A stretch of 64,000 nt of DNA from assembly GCF_900496995.4 (NCBI RefSeq), contig NC_044024.1, positions 20,028,698 through 20,092,697 of the forward strand, read 5' to 3'. This DNA is from Aquila chrysaetos chrysaetos. Taxonomy: Eukaryota; Chordata; Aves; Accipitriformes; Accipitridae. Each line of letters begins with the position of its first letter. Position 1 is the first letter of the stretch. Both the position numbers and the translations under genes were made by a program. The notes beneath the pieces were generated by a model. That model was given only the letters and a program-made list of their open reading frames with translations, had not been told where the DNA came from and made no database searches. Of this stretch, positions 1 through 13,300 are shown piece after piece.

Positions 1-2988
1 GGGAAGGCGAGGGAGAGAGAAAATACACACACTTCACCTGGCCTTCTTATTTTGTCTCTGAGAAAGATGTATATTTGCATGAAGTCTTGGATCTAAATTC
101 ACAACTGATGCGGAGACTTTGAAGTCAACACAACCAAGAATACATTTGGCTCATTTTTGCTACTTCAGCTTCATGTTTGTTTTGACTTGTTTGACATTGA
201 CATGCTCAGAATAGAATACATAAAACTAATTAGAGTATCCTTGCATATCTTGGCATTATAAGTTATAGTACTGATACTGTCCAGCATATAGCAGAAAGGA
301 ATGGTCTCCATGTTTTTTTTATACAGGACCACAGTTCTACTCATTACAAAACACGTTACCATGATGTAATTCAAAGCTATTCAAGGCCAAACAATCTCAG
401 TACCTCAAAGGCTGACCTCTTTTTTCATCTGAGCAGCTTCCCATAGCTATACCTAGACCCTTTAAATTTAGTAACTACAAGTAGAGACAAATTTCTCTCT
501 TAACAGATCTAAATAACATGGCAAATGTATGAGCCTGGCATTAGTATAGGTCAGCAAAACCCCAAAATAGACAGAGGTAGCCACTTCACAGCTTAGACAC
601 TGTAAACTATCCCCTCCCTGGTTTTGTGCTTTGTAAAAACTGTTAGAAAGGTACATACAGAAACAGTAAGAGCCAGAATACAAAGAAGGTTCGACTTTCC
701 TCATACCTTTGCTAACCTATATTTCTGAGCAAAACCCATTATCTGTACTGTGCAGTAGATGCATTAACCTGGAACAAAGGAAAAGTTCCGTTTGAATACT
801 CTTGTTGTGTAAATTTAACCCTGAAGTATTCTGAGCATTCAGCAGTAACAAAATACATCTTTTGGAAGAAGTGCCTCCTACAACAGAACTTTCCAGCATT
901 GCTGGGGATCAGAATATTTTTCACCTTCAAAAAACCTACTTTTCACACTCAAGCTGCTTTACAAACAATGCATGCAATTTCAGTGTCAACATCTCACAAT
1001 TACAAACATTTCCATTAGGCAAACAGATTTCAAATTTTGAAGATTTCAGTTACCACTGACTAAAGACCTCTGCTGGATATAAAGTGATTACAAGGAAGAA
1101 CCAATCTTAGGTTCTTCACACCCCCAGGTGTCCCAACTCTTAAGCCTTCAGAGTTCAAGTTCCCATCTAAAAAAAAAGGAGTTGTATTCAAGCTTTTGAA
1201 GTTTTTATGGTACAAGTTAGATGTTCACAGTTCCCACAGCTAAGATCTTCTTTTTTTAACTGTTTTGATCACTTTCTTTACGGAGAATGCAGAAACTGAC
1301 TGGACATGGAAACGGGATCACCACTTTACATCTAACAGTGGCCTACATGCCATGCCTTCAGTGTGCTGTGAGTAAAGTGGTATTGTGAACATGTTGGGTA
1401 GAAGGGTTCTACAAATCTCAAAGTTTCCATGAAACTCTAAAATGTTTAAACAAATACCCATTTCTCATGTGGTTTAAACCAGAATTTTGAATAGAGGAAA
1501 TACATTTCTTTAGTCATTCTGTACTATCTTGACCATCAACCTATGGTTTACGCATGCTGAACAGGATTCATAAGACCTAACTGAATATATAACTATCAGC
1601 TTCAACCATTTTAACTTCAGAAGTCTTTTTCAAGAGCTGCAGCTCCCAGTATTCAGTTCCTGTTTAAGGGTCAGAATGAAAAGGAAAAAGAGATCATTCA
1701 TTTTGAAAAGAAAAAATAAATTACATACAGTTTGGAAGAGGGAACATGTAGGTCTTGATCTTGGCAGATTACTTTGAGTACCAATGTAGCCTACACTAAG
1801 ACATTTTCATGTCAGATTAGAAACATAAGAACTGCGTGAATAATTGTATTTTGACAGCAGCAGTACTGTCGTCTTGATGGAACTGTTGAAAATGGCAGTG
1901 TTCAAATCACCCTCTGCTTCTAGTACTTTGCTTCCAAAACTAAGAGCAGAAGTACCCACCTGTACCTGGATTTTAAGGAAAACAAATTGTACAGGACTAA
2001 AAAGAGCTCAATATTGGCAATAATATTTTGATGCTAATGTTTTGATAACATCCAAGTGTCAAGGCTTTAACATATGCTGGACTGGCTTGAATGTGCATCC
2101 TGGTTTTCTCATTGGATTTTGCCCTTATTCAGGAAGAGCTCTTGCTGCTGGGAGGAGACGGACAAGACTTCTGGCCCCTGCCCTGGCCCTCTCTCTCTAG
2201 CACTTGCTTAGAGGGAGGGCAAAGGTCACACAGAAGGAAAAAAGGTTTTAAGCTTTTGGTGGGAGGGCTCAGTAAGGGAACTACAGTTGCTGTTCATCCT
2301 TCTTTTGAACACTAGCTAGTGTCCACAATTTCAGGGGCTGCAAGACTTACATTTTTGACCACACAACATACAAGAAGGAAAGTTCAGAAGAAAAGATTTG
2401 GGTTTGTTTTTTTTTTATAATCAAGGGTAGTTGGTTATAGCCAGCACAATATTTCTTAACAAATATAACATGATAAAGTTATTTAACGTGTCTGATACAC
2501 GTCTGGTTATGTATTTTACACATATCTCGATAGCTAAAGAAATACAGACAGCAAAAACAATGCACTATGGTTCTCCTCCTGACAAATGACTGTATTAAAG
2601 AAATGTTACATATTTTCCAAATCACAAATGAGATTGTTTTTATTGTCTTGCTAGCATGTAATATAATATAATCACTATTGGATGTAAGAGGTGAGGGAAA
2701 TTAACGCATTTAGTAACATTAAAGCATTAAAATATACTTACTGACTAAAAGTCTGGAGAAGTATTTTACAACCTATTGTTCCTCAAGTTCCTGAGTGAAG
2801 GTGTCACACAACAGTGTGATAGAACCACTCAGACTGAAGAATGAACATTATTGTTTATATATTTTCCTTACAAGGCCAACAAATACACATAGATTTGCAA
2901 AATATCCCAGAAGGAAGCCTTCTGAAGAAAACTTCACGAAACACTCATTTACTTGCACATGGTCAAGTATTTGATTGCTTTCTTAATG

Positions 2989-3014
2989 GAAAAAAGAAAT
3001 TAAAAAAAAAAAAG

Positions 3015-3059
<45 letters not shown>

Positions 3060-3102
3060 GAAAAAAGGAAGAAAAAAAGAAAAAAAAGAAAAAAGCAAAA
3101 AA
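2989..3102 (+). repeat. A-rich low-complexity tract
   Basis: About 110 bases are almost pure A with scattered G, including an uninterrupted A33 run at 3015-3047. The poly-lysine reading frame through it is meaningless. It could be an expanded tail of an old retroposed element, but the sequence just upstream shows no recognisable element. Confidence 0.95.
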
Positions 3103-6100
3103 TGTGAAGGCTCATGGAAAGAAGAGAACTAGTAGTGAAAGGTCACCCACTAAATCCCCCCTTAAAATTACAAGCAGCAAGCTGGTTTCTAATTAATTCT
3201 GGCTCAAAAACTACTTCTGAATTCATCACTGAGCACAAATATTCATTTTAAAGACTGACCATTAAGTTATTCCTGAAGGAGAGATCAATTTTTTTTTAGA
3301 TATTTTAGAGAAATGTGTTTAGATATATTTTGTCTTTGTTATGACAATAATCACCATAACCCTTGCCTTGACATGAAGGAATGTGTATATCTCACAGGAA
3401 AGCTGCAACCTTTTGCACCTAACCCCATCAAAAAATCCCAACCTCAGCACAACCATGTTGTCATAAGAAGCTTCACCAGAAATGTGAGTGATAGAACAGG
3501 CAGGGCTGGGAATTAGCAGGAAGCATTTGTATCTCAGTCTATCTTGAGCTATCAGGGGCTCTGATGACTTATCCTTTCTTTCAGATGAAATACAAACCAG
3601 AGGTCCTGGCGTCTGGTGGCCATTAGGAAACCAGAGATATTGGAGTTATTAGACATTGCATCCTGGTCATTTTCCAAGACAAACAATTATATTCAGCCTT
3701 CTTAAAATTCCTTACTGTTTCAGAGAAAATCATATATTCTTCCACCTATTCAAAGGTGCTGCACAATGTTTATTGGCATGCTGCAAAACAAAACACACAT
3801 TGCAGGAATCTAATACACTGTACTCCACAATGACATGACACTTGCTTCATCTCTTTTATTTATTATCTGAAAATGGCTATATTAGGTTTTGCTACCTGCA
3901 TAATAACTATCCTGAACCCTCATTCCCCAGAGTGATGGCATGTGGACAGGCTGCACACCTTGCAATGGGAACTACAGAAATAGTTTACATGGATGAAATC
4001 CTTTATATTTGCCCGAGTATCATTGCAAGGAAAGAATAAGTGAATAGCTGTACTGTGTACCATCCTTGCACCCTTTTCTGTTGATCTCTCATGTACTGCC
4101 TACTCACATACCAGTTTACAAGAGTGTTTTTCATAGCATGTAGGATCTTTGTGTCAGAGGTAAGGATTTACATTCCCCATGTCAGTCAGTCATCTGACCT
4201 TGGTGCTCCAAATTACCCCTCTTACCATCCTTCTTTGGCCATAAAAGGACTCAGGTTGTTAATGGTCATTCTCTGAGTCACACCTCAGTTAAATGGATAA
4301 ATTAGCTCAAAACTAGGTTGTCAAAATATCCTCTCGTTCTTTAACCCTCTTCAAGAGATCATAAGTCAGTGAATAACTAATCTCAATATGATGCCAAATT
4401 TACCCTGAAAACTCTTCCCACCTGCTGTTACTGCCCTTTGAGATTTCCAAGAGGTCAAAACTAAGCAATAGCTGTATATAAACATACACCCACACACATT
4501 TTACTTGAATCAAGTATAATAGCTTTGGATACTCTAATGTTCATCTTACCCAAGAACTACAGCCCTGATTAATTTCTCTATTTTAAGAGGCATGTGTATT
4601 GTTCCCAGAGTGAACACCAAAATGTATTTTCTGGCCTGACTGGGTTTCCTGTATTTTTTTGGCTGTACAGGGGCAAATTTTTCCTAAGTATATGAAATAA
4701 TTTGATGTTTTCTGGAAGAGTAATGCTTCTGTTGTTGCACAAAAGAGAATGATCCCTTTGGATTGCTGATCATTGACTCAAAAGATTTATGATCTGGGCT
4801 ATCACATCAACAATCAGCTTAACAATAAAATACTGTTGCAGAAAGGTTCCTTTTTTTATGTTGTCTATTTACATGCCAGCAGCATAAAGCACAGCTGTGC
4901 TCTGAGCTCACCATCCTGCCACTACTTTGTTGCAAGACTGAGGAGAAAGAACAGGTTTTGGAGAAATTACAATTGCTTCCAAGACTTTCCCCAGCTAGCT
5001 AATTACCAACACCTTCCTATTGCAGTAAGTGATTTTAAATTAAAATCAGGCTTGAACCTCCACATCTATACCCAGGAAAAATATTTAGCTCAGGCATTCT
5101 CTATGTTTTAAGAGGCAGAGGAGCTGCCATCATTAAACAGAATGAATATCAGAGAAAGCTGTGTGTACACAGTTTCTTAAACAGCAGCAGTGCAATTCTA
5201 CTGTTAGTGTGATGAGACTGCCCCTTGCTGAGCAATATTTTCCCATGATTTCTTTAGGTTTTGCATGTATCTGGCAGGCTGCAAATCTTTTGGAGTAGGG
5301 ATTGTATTTCAATTCTGACTTTTCATTCATGAGAGTACAGTAGGGTCAGACCTGGTGACCTGAGTTTGCAGGTGCAAGCATTACAGAAGTAGTAATAAAA
5401 ACGTGAGAAAGATCACAGCTTCACAAAGTGATTTTTCAGAAAAAATTATTCCTTTATGTGTGCATGAAGATACTTAAACCTCACAGATTTTTAACAAAGT
5501 TGATATAAGTACTATCTGAAGACCATTTTTAAAACGTAAAATCTGAATAAAATTGCATGCTCTGGACTTGCAATAAGTGCTACAGTTCCTTCCTTTAGTC
5601 ACAAAAAAAAATTCACAGCTATCTATACTCCCACATTCATCACAGACTAATTTCTGCTGTGACGGGTACAAGACCTACAGTTGCAGTGGGAGAAATATAA
5701 CTGGAGCTAAAAGTTCAACCTATGAACTGATCCAAACATTAACTTCCTAACCACCCCCCCAGAGGCAAACAGCAACTTCAAACTGAAGAGCAGGGGTTGT
5801 ACATTGTACACCCTGACACCCCGCAGATTCCTTTGTGGTACAGAATACATTAATAAGGGCAAAAGGTTATTTTTCCAGCAAAGTTTGTAAATTAAATTCT
5901 ATAGAAAACCAAACAAAAGGTTACATGAGTGCGCACTTATCTATGAGCAGTGGACTCAAAAGAAAATATTTCATTTCAGATTTTGCAAAGGTGCCCTAAC
6001 AATGGCAGCTTATACACCACAGGTACTCAGCAAACAAGGCTAAATTAATTAATATCAAATTTCAGTCAAATGTAGTGATCTGAAAAAGGTTTCAAATTAC

Positions 6101-6268
6101 TTTTTTTGCCAAATGAATTTACGTTTCAAGACCTTTGCTAACAAGTAGTACTGAAAGAGTAACTGAAAGGAAGAACACATTTTATTTGATTACTTTTAAA
6201 GCACACAGGCTTGCAGAGTGGCCCAAACAAGAACTAAAGGATGGATTAGGAAGTTACCTAATTTATTT

Positions 6269-6311
6269 AGTTAGATAAGTTATCTTATCTTAAGGGATAA
6301 GTTGTCTAACT
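6269..6311. repeat. Imperfect inverted repeat (16-bp stem)
   Basis: The arms at 6269-6284 and 6296-6311 pair over 16 positions with one G-G mismatch and one G-T wobble around an 11-base loop. The stem is AT-rich (TTAGATAA core). It is too short for a typical microRNA precursor and has no flanking repeat signature that I recognise. Confidence 0.7.
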
Positions 6312-9300
6312 TATTTGGATTTAAACCAGCTCCAGAAATACTCCCTGCCTCACATTGAACAAAACACCTTGCATTTGCTGTGTTGGAGGTGTAAAAGTTT
6401 GCACCAAATTATACATTAAACTGCAAAAAGGGACATAACAGAGGCTTGTTGAGGAACCATCAATAAAAGCTGCCTTCCTTCCTCCACTACATACACATGC
6501 ACCCAGACACAGGGCATAGGCACAGCCTCCTGCCAGTTAATGGCAACAGCAAACAGGATTCCTGGCACCTGCACTGCAGGCTTCTCTGCTGAATTTTCTC
6601 ACTCCATTTAACAGCCCTTCTCCTCCCACAAACTCCAGCTCATCCAAAGACACAGAAATTTAAAAAAAAAATATTTAGAGAGAGCACAATCAATTAATGT
6701 CTTTTAAAAGCTGAACTTTGTTCTGAACACTTCACTGTGTCCAGTGTGCATCAAACATGACATAACCAACACAGCAGATCCTCCAGGCCAGAAAAGTATG
6801 ATTTATATTTATATTTTTTCTGGTCTTCAATCCAGCCCTATCTAAAGAGACCTCCATCCAGCTTGTCAGAGAACCTGACTCCAACAGCACCAGGTGCCAA
6901 TTGTTTCATACAAAGATGCAAGAAACCCCACAGCTGACAGGTCTGAGATAACCCAGTCTCAGGGAAACCTTCTTCTGATTTCCTCAAGACTGCTGAAGTC
7001 AAACATCCAGATGTTACATAACAAGCCCCTACAGTCAAGCACCTGACTTAAAAGCTATGGAAGAAAAACTGAGACTTATCAGGACCATTTTCTTTCCTCC
7101 TGGTTTCCTCAATTTTTGACTAAGATTTAGGGAAAGGAACCAGGATTTTATTTTAAATAAGAGTAGGTGTTCTCATCTTCATATGATTCCAACATCTGTA
7201 AGATTTAAAAAAAAAAAAAAAAAATTCTTTGCAATAAAAATCAAAAGCTGAAAATTCTGCAGGAACGCTAAAGATTGGCATGATTTTTTTAAAATAAAAA
7301 ATTAGCATGTACTACTGTTAAAACAATTGCATTCTAAGGCTAGTACAATTGAGACTTGTAAAATCCTTAGTACTCTTAAGCCCAACCCTCTTGCAAACCT
7401 CTAAGAAAAAATCTGGCAGCACCTGTATCCCTAGGCAATATACTATATTACTTATGTTTTTATTTACATTATGTCTTTTTAACTTGAATAAGACAAAGTA
7501 ACACCAACTTTGTTCTGTTGCTTTACACAGATGCTATTTGTTTGATACAGTCTAGGCTTTTATGTAATCCTAATTTCTAACCAGTCTCATGGGATCACAG
7601 TGGAATATATGTAAAAAAAGTACAAGATCTAGGTAAATTCTTTAGTTTTGTGAAATTAAAACTCAAATTCAAAGTTGCATTCAGATAGTTTTTTTACAAA
7701 AATACATGTTTTGTATGTTATTATTATGATTCTCTATTCATACATATTAGAATAGCTGATAGATTACTCACGAAAATCAAGAAAGCAAATACTTGTATCA
7801 CCTTAGGAAACTCGAGGAAAACAAAATAAGCACACATACAACTCCCCCCCCCAAAATTCTTTCAATGTTACCAACAGTTACCTGTCTTAAAGTATACTTT
7901 CCCTTCTGAGAGCAGCGCTCTCTACTACAATGACTTAAAGGAAAAACAGATTTAATTTTTCTTTCCCTTGATAAATAGACATACAGACCACCAGGATCAG
8001 CATATGCAGATTATTTTACAGATAGCTACAAACATGATATGGAGCATTTAAGAAAGTTACATGAAGTGATTCATCAAGCTATGTTGAGAACAGAATCTAG
8101 GTTTCCTTATTCTTTATGCCACAAACAACAACTCCTGGTTTATCTGCAAAATACTAGCTTCCTGCCCTAACCATAAAATATCTGATAGAAGTCAATAACC
8201 TGCTACAGTTTCTTGATATCATCAGTCAGGGATTAGTGATTTCAGGCTTATCAAGAACAAAGGCTGCGGTGGATATAAACTAAGCAAGTACAGTAAATTT
8301 CACAACTCTGCCAAGTAATTGAATGAATTGTAGTGGTTTCATCTTACAGAGAGAATCTGGTTTCAAACAGAATTTGAATTACTTTCCCATAGTAGTTTTA
8401 CGATGAACTTATTTAATGGAAGCATTTTAGTTCTCTTCTGCAACTTTTTCAAGATACAAGTTGATACTAGTGTTACTTTGATACAGTGTGAGGTAAGACC
8501 TAAATAGTTAGGCATATAGGATGCAGCTGACGTTCAATACATAAGGAAAATAAGGATTACTCATGCCAGACACTAAATAAAATTCCAAAAGAAACTGAGT
8601 ATAATCAGTTCAGTGAGGCCCCAAATGACATATTAGGTAAGGTGCAGGCTAAATTCTCACTGACCTCAGTTAAACATAATAGCATAGACTACCTCTGACA
8701 GCAGAGTGAGTGTTTTTTAATTGCCTCTACCTTCCCTTCTTACTATCACATCCACAACTTTTAAGGGTCTTACAATACACTTTTACTGCCTATCTATAAA
8801 AGGGGAATGAAAAAAGAAACAGTATCCATTATTTGAAAATTAAAGAAAACTCACAACATTCTTCATAAAGATTAATCCCACTGTCTCTTCTTTTTTAAAA
8901 ACAAAACCATGCAGATAAAGAAGTGTTGTAAATCTGAGATCTGTAAGCTGCTGGGTTGCAGTAGGGCCCCTCTAAACAAGTATGTCATGGAGCTAGCCTG
9001 TACCTGTGTCTCACTGCACATTCCACTGGCAAAGGAATTTAGGCCCGAAACCTGGTACCCCTCTGCCCTCCTCTGAGTGAGCTCATAATACCAGAATGAA
9101 GAGGAGGGAAATAACTTTCTCACTGGAATTTCTTTAATGGAAATTATAAGCACACATCTTGATGCTGGAAGTATTTTGCCTGGTTATTTTTAGATGCACA
9201 GAACACCTATTATTATATACAGAAAACATATAAACTACCTCAGCAAAATTAACTTCTGGTAAATTTAATGGTATCATATAATCCAAACAAAATCTGTAAC

Positions 9301-9703
9301 CAGTATCACTGCACAAAAATGACTGGGCTGACAGTCTTCCGTGCAGGGAAAACTGTAAAACAATCGTTCCAGATCTGGACAGTAGCTTAATAAAAAATGT
9401 AAAAAAACAACCAACCAAGCAAAAAAACCCAAGCCCAAAACAAATAAAGCCCAAAGTTTCCTTTTCCTTTGTTTCACAAACTGAGAGGTAAGAAAGGAAG
9501 GGGAAAGGGATCTGGACAGCTATAGCCAGCTGCAGAACACTTCTGTTAACAGCAGCTCAGAATGAAAATTATTGAATTCCTATTACTGAGTTTTGAAATA
9601 AAAAAAACCAAATCACCTGTTTGCTGAAATTTTCTCAATATCTATTGTTTTATGAATCAGATTTATGTTTGAAAAAAAACCACAAATCATTCAAAATCAC
9701 AGC

Positions 9704-9721
9704 TTTTTTTTTTTTTTTTTT
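9704..9721 (+). repeat. T18 homopolymer
   Basis: An uninterrupted run of 18 T in intronic sequence; read on the minus strand it is an A18 run. No attached SINE or LINE body was recognised on either side. Confidence 0.95.
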
Positions 9722-10269
9722 AATGTAGCATTAGTTTACTTTTTTCCAAAATACTTGGTAAACATTTTGGTTTGTAGTTCATAAAGTATCCTTGAACAGA
9801 GTTGAAAAGTTACAGTAGCACTAGAGATCTGATGTAAACATTAATTAATTTACCACTGTCAGACTGCAGTTGAGACTGACTAGTTGGTTTTTAATCCTTG
9901 CCACTCCTCTCTGAAACATGTGCAGAACTTGGCTGGGTAGTGTGAAGCTGAAAGATAAAAAACAACCAGATTCTTTGGAAACTTCGCAGTATCATGCTAG
10001 CACATAGAAGAAAATTCAATTGAATGGAGAGTCTTTAAATAGCCATAATCAACTTTTTACAGTTTTGTGCCTTACCGGTTAGAGGTCCAACCCTTCCAGA
10101 TCTCCAAAAGCAGATTGTACTAATCGTATCATTTATAGAAGAGCCTTAGGGCATACAAACCACTACCAATTATGGTGCAACAGTTCAAAGAAGCAAAGCT
10201 ACATAATAGACCTATGATCATTATGCAAAGTGATATTTTGCATTTCCTGGCTGTAATGTCTGTTTTCAT

Positions 10270-10385
10270 CAAGTGGCTAGAGCAGAGAACTGGGAGTCAC
10301 AGACCAATCCTACTGTTGGCTTGCTGTATGACTTGGGGCAAAGCTTTCTTCACACATGCAAGACAGTAATACTATTATTTAGCCT
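10270..10385 (+). mobile_element. MIR/CORE-SINE relic (diverged)
   Basis: The segment reads like the amniote MIR family. It has a 5' tRNA-derived part with GTGGCTAGAGCAGAGAACTG and the words GGGAGTCA. The conserved core follows, matching the pattern 'TTGCTGTRTGACYTKGGGCAA' near 10319-10340, and the end resembles the MIR 3' 'AATAATACT' stretch. It is heavily diverged and seems to have lost some internal sequence. Assignment is from recalled family consensus, not from a search. Confidence 0.6.
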
Positions 10386-13300
10386 GCCACAAAACAACAT
10401 GGTCGGGCACGGTTGAAGGACATCTGCAAATCACCCAGACCCAGGGGTGAAAGACAATGCAGTAAAGCAACCAGGGATTATGTATTTTAAAGTTAAAATT
10501 GCAACATGTTACTTTGTATTTATGTAAGGGAAACAGCGTGAGATGCATGTACATGATAAATGAACCCTAGAAAAGGGACAAAACAGACCAAATATTGTTG
10601 CTGTAACTTTAACAGGCATGTTCATTTCAGGATTCAATTCATCCTGCAACTCTCAGCACTCTGGAGGGTCTGCAAACACATTTTACCTTCAATGAAAAAT
10701 GTGCTCTGCGACATTAAAAGATGTTCTGACTCAGCCCTCAGCTTGTACAGTCTTAGAAGAGCAGTCTTTGCAAAAACTCTGAGGTGATTTTCTGCAGATT
10801 ACGTGAGGTACGGCAGGCCCCCAGCTCCCAGAGACTCTGCTGAGGGCTCTCAACACTCCACACGCTCCAGGGCCAATCCATTCACATGGAAATTGTACCA
10901 CTAAGAGATATTAGGTCAAACCACAGTTTGGAGCTCACTCTAATTATCTAGTCAGATTTGGGTTTAATCCCAACAAGATTATAGATTCACAGAGATTAAG
11001 GTTGTTAAAAGTACCGCAGAGCAAACCATATAATCACTACCTTGAAGAGACCATCTAAAGTATTCTGTTTATGGTCACCAACTCATTTAACTTTAAAACC
11101 TCTGTGGAGTTTAAAGAGTGTTTCCAGTATCTATTTGTGGTAACAGTACGGTAAAGATCTGACGTTTTCTTTGGTGACTAGAATACTTCACCTTTGTTAC
11201 AGGAGTGGTTTGAAAGCTTCTTCCCTTCACCGCTCTATTAACATCGTTTCTCTACGTTTTTCTTAAGCTTACTCCTTACACCTTTTCAAGTCACAGCAAA
11301 AAGCCAAGTACCATCTGTAGGAGGAGATTTTATGGGCAGTTTCCAGTTGAATCCAAAACTACTTTATTAGGTTAAAAATGCCCTACTACTCCTCCTTTGT
11401 AAAAATTATCATATAAAGCTTCCAAGAGGAGAGAGCTGTTAAAAACTGTGTTTCAGATGAAAAGAGATAAAAAACTTTTGCTAAATAGCAAGCAATGCAT
11501 TTGTGTTACACCTATTCCCCTAGTGAATGTAAAACACACACGCATTTCAAAAGTACACCAGAAATAAAGCACCTTACTTTTGGCACCCAGGGCTTATTGC
11601 AGACCACCTCAGTCACGCCCACAAGACCAAGACTCACCATACTTCAATCCTCCCTCATAATAAAGAGTCAGCATGTTCTATGCAAAATGCTATACGCTGT
11701 GTAATGCAATACAGGACCTGCCAACCTCACCTCCCATCTGAATCCACACTTCACATGTGCTGCAGTTCATGTAGAAGGTATTTACAAAAATACATTAATT
11801 TTACAGATAATGCTCCAACTTTTCAACCCCTTCACACACACACTTTGATGATAGTCTAAAATCTCACAAGGAGGGCTGAGGCTGAAAGCCTACAGGCTCC
11901 TTTTATGGAAAAGTCTGAAGACTACTATAAATTCTTAATTTTCCAAGCTTGCTTTTCGCCAAATATTTTTGCTCCTGCAGGCTATGTTCTTCCAGTTCAG
12001 TTACACCCTGCTTTATGGATAGGTTTAATCATCAAAGTACAATACAATGATTCACCTTCCTATTGTTTTGATGTGTTTCCACTATAGCAGTAGTAATAAT
12101 TCCAAACTGCTTTCAAAATATGTGTATGTATACATATATTCTACAGAGCAAGTGATATCTGCACACTCCACCACAGAAAAAGTTTGACGGATATAAGGAG
12201 AACTATTACAACTTTAAAATGGTCCTGCTCCTCTTTGCGAAAGTCGAGCAATTATTCATTGTGTTAATGAATCTATTTGTTACAGTAATGAGATGTGTTT
12301 CTATGTGCATTTCAGGAAAATTGACTTGCCAGCTTATGAATTCCAAGCAGACTTTAACTTAAAGTATTAAGAGTAATAGATTCATCACTCCTTTTATAAT
12401 TGTATCATTTTCTAAGGAAACACTTTTTGGTTTAAGGCTCCCTTTTAGACCCAGCTATTATTTCATGTCCACAGAGAGATAGCCTTACTACTTGTGAGGG
12501 CATGACCTTCATTAATAGAAAATAATATCTTCAAGGATTTAAGCAAAAGGATAAGGAACATAAGGAGCCATTTTGAAAACCCTCTGATGCAATGTGAACA
12601 GGCAAAGTACATGCAGTAATTAAAGTTGGGAAAAGTCAAAGCACTGACTTGTTGCTATTTAGAGCTTTAAAATTATGCTACTAGCAAAAAAAAAAAAAAA
12701 GTAGGAAGATTATTTTCAGTTTCACTGACATTTGATTTGTGGAAATTTTAAGCATTCATAAGTCAATTTCTTGTTTAACCACACTCATTTTCCTCTCCTC
12801 TGCTTTTTAGATCAAAACCAACCCCTCCTAACAGTGCTATAAATTCATTTATGCAGTTGGCTTTCAGCTTACTCTGTACATTTTATCCCAACCTCTAGAA
12901 AGTTGCAGGTCTTATTAATCTCTCTGCCAGCCGAAAAAAATGCTAAAGAAACAGTTAATGTTGCTGTTGCTACCTTGTTTCCAATCTCTTTTCCCTTCAA
13001 TGGAAATGGAAAAATGACAAATATGCAAAACCAAACAAAAAGGAAATATTACTCTCATATCTTACAGAAACCTTGATGTATTGCCTTTTCTAGCTAGTTC
13101 CCAATTAGTCCAGATGCAACAACTAGATGATGGTTAGATTTTACCTGTGTTAGACATCACAGCGAGGTCTTGCCAAATGCTTGTGTCAAGGATGGAATCG
13201 TTTGTTCCTATTAGTAATGGGAAAAGCAACGAACTTTTCATTTAAGAGGTGCAACCCTCTTAAACAGATTTGTGCAACAGAGATTCCTAGGTAACAGGCA

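Noticed and set aside
2841..3107. 88-codon frame ending in poly-lysine
   Set aside because: Translation of an A-rich low-complexity tract.
4773..5111. 112-codon plus-strand frame
   Set aside because: No recognisable motif or homologue, and typical of chance frames in AT-rich intron DNA.
8680..8810. Possible second MIR-like fragment (CCTATCTATAAAAGGGGAATG)
   Set aside because: Only the short 3' phrase resembles MIR. The rest shows no alignment by eye, so support is too weak to annotate.
9134..9454. 106-codon minus-strand frame with a hydrophobic N-terminus
   Set aside because: The hydrophobic stretch comes from an A/C-rich simple region (AACCAACCAAGC-type words). There is no recognisable domain, splice context or homologue.
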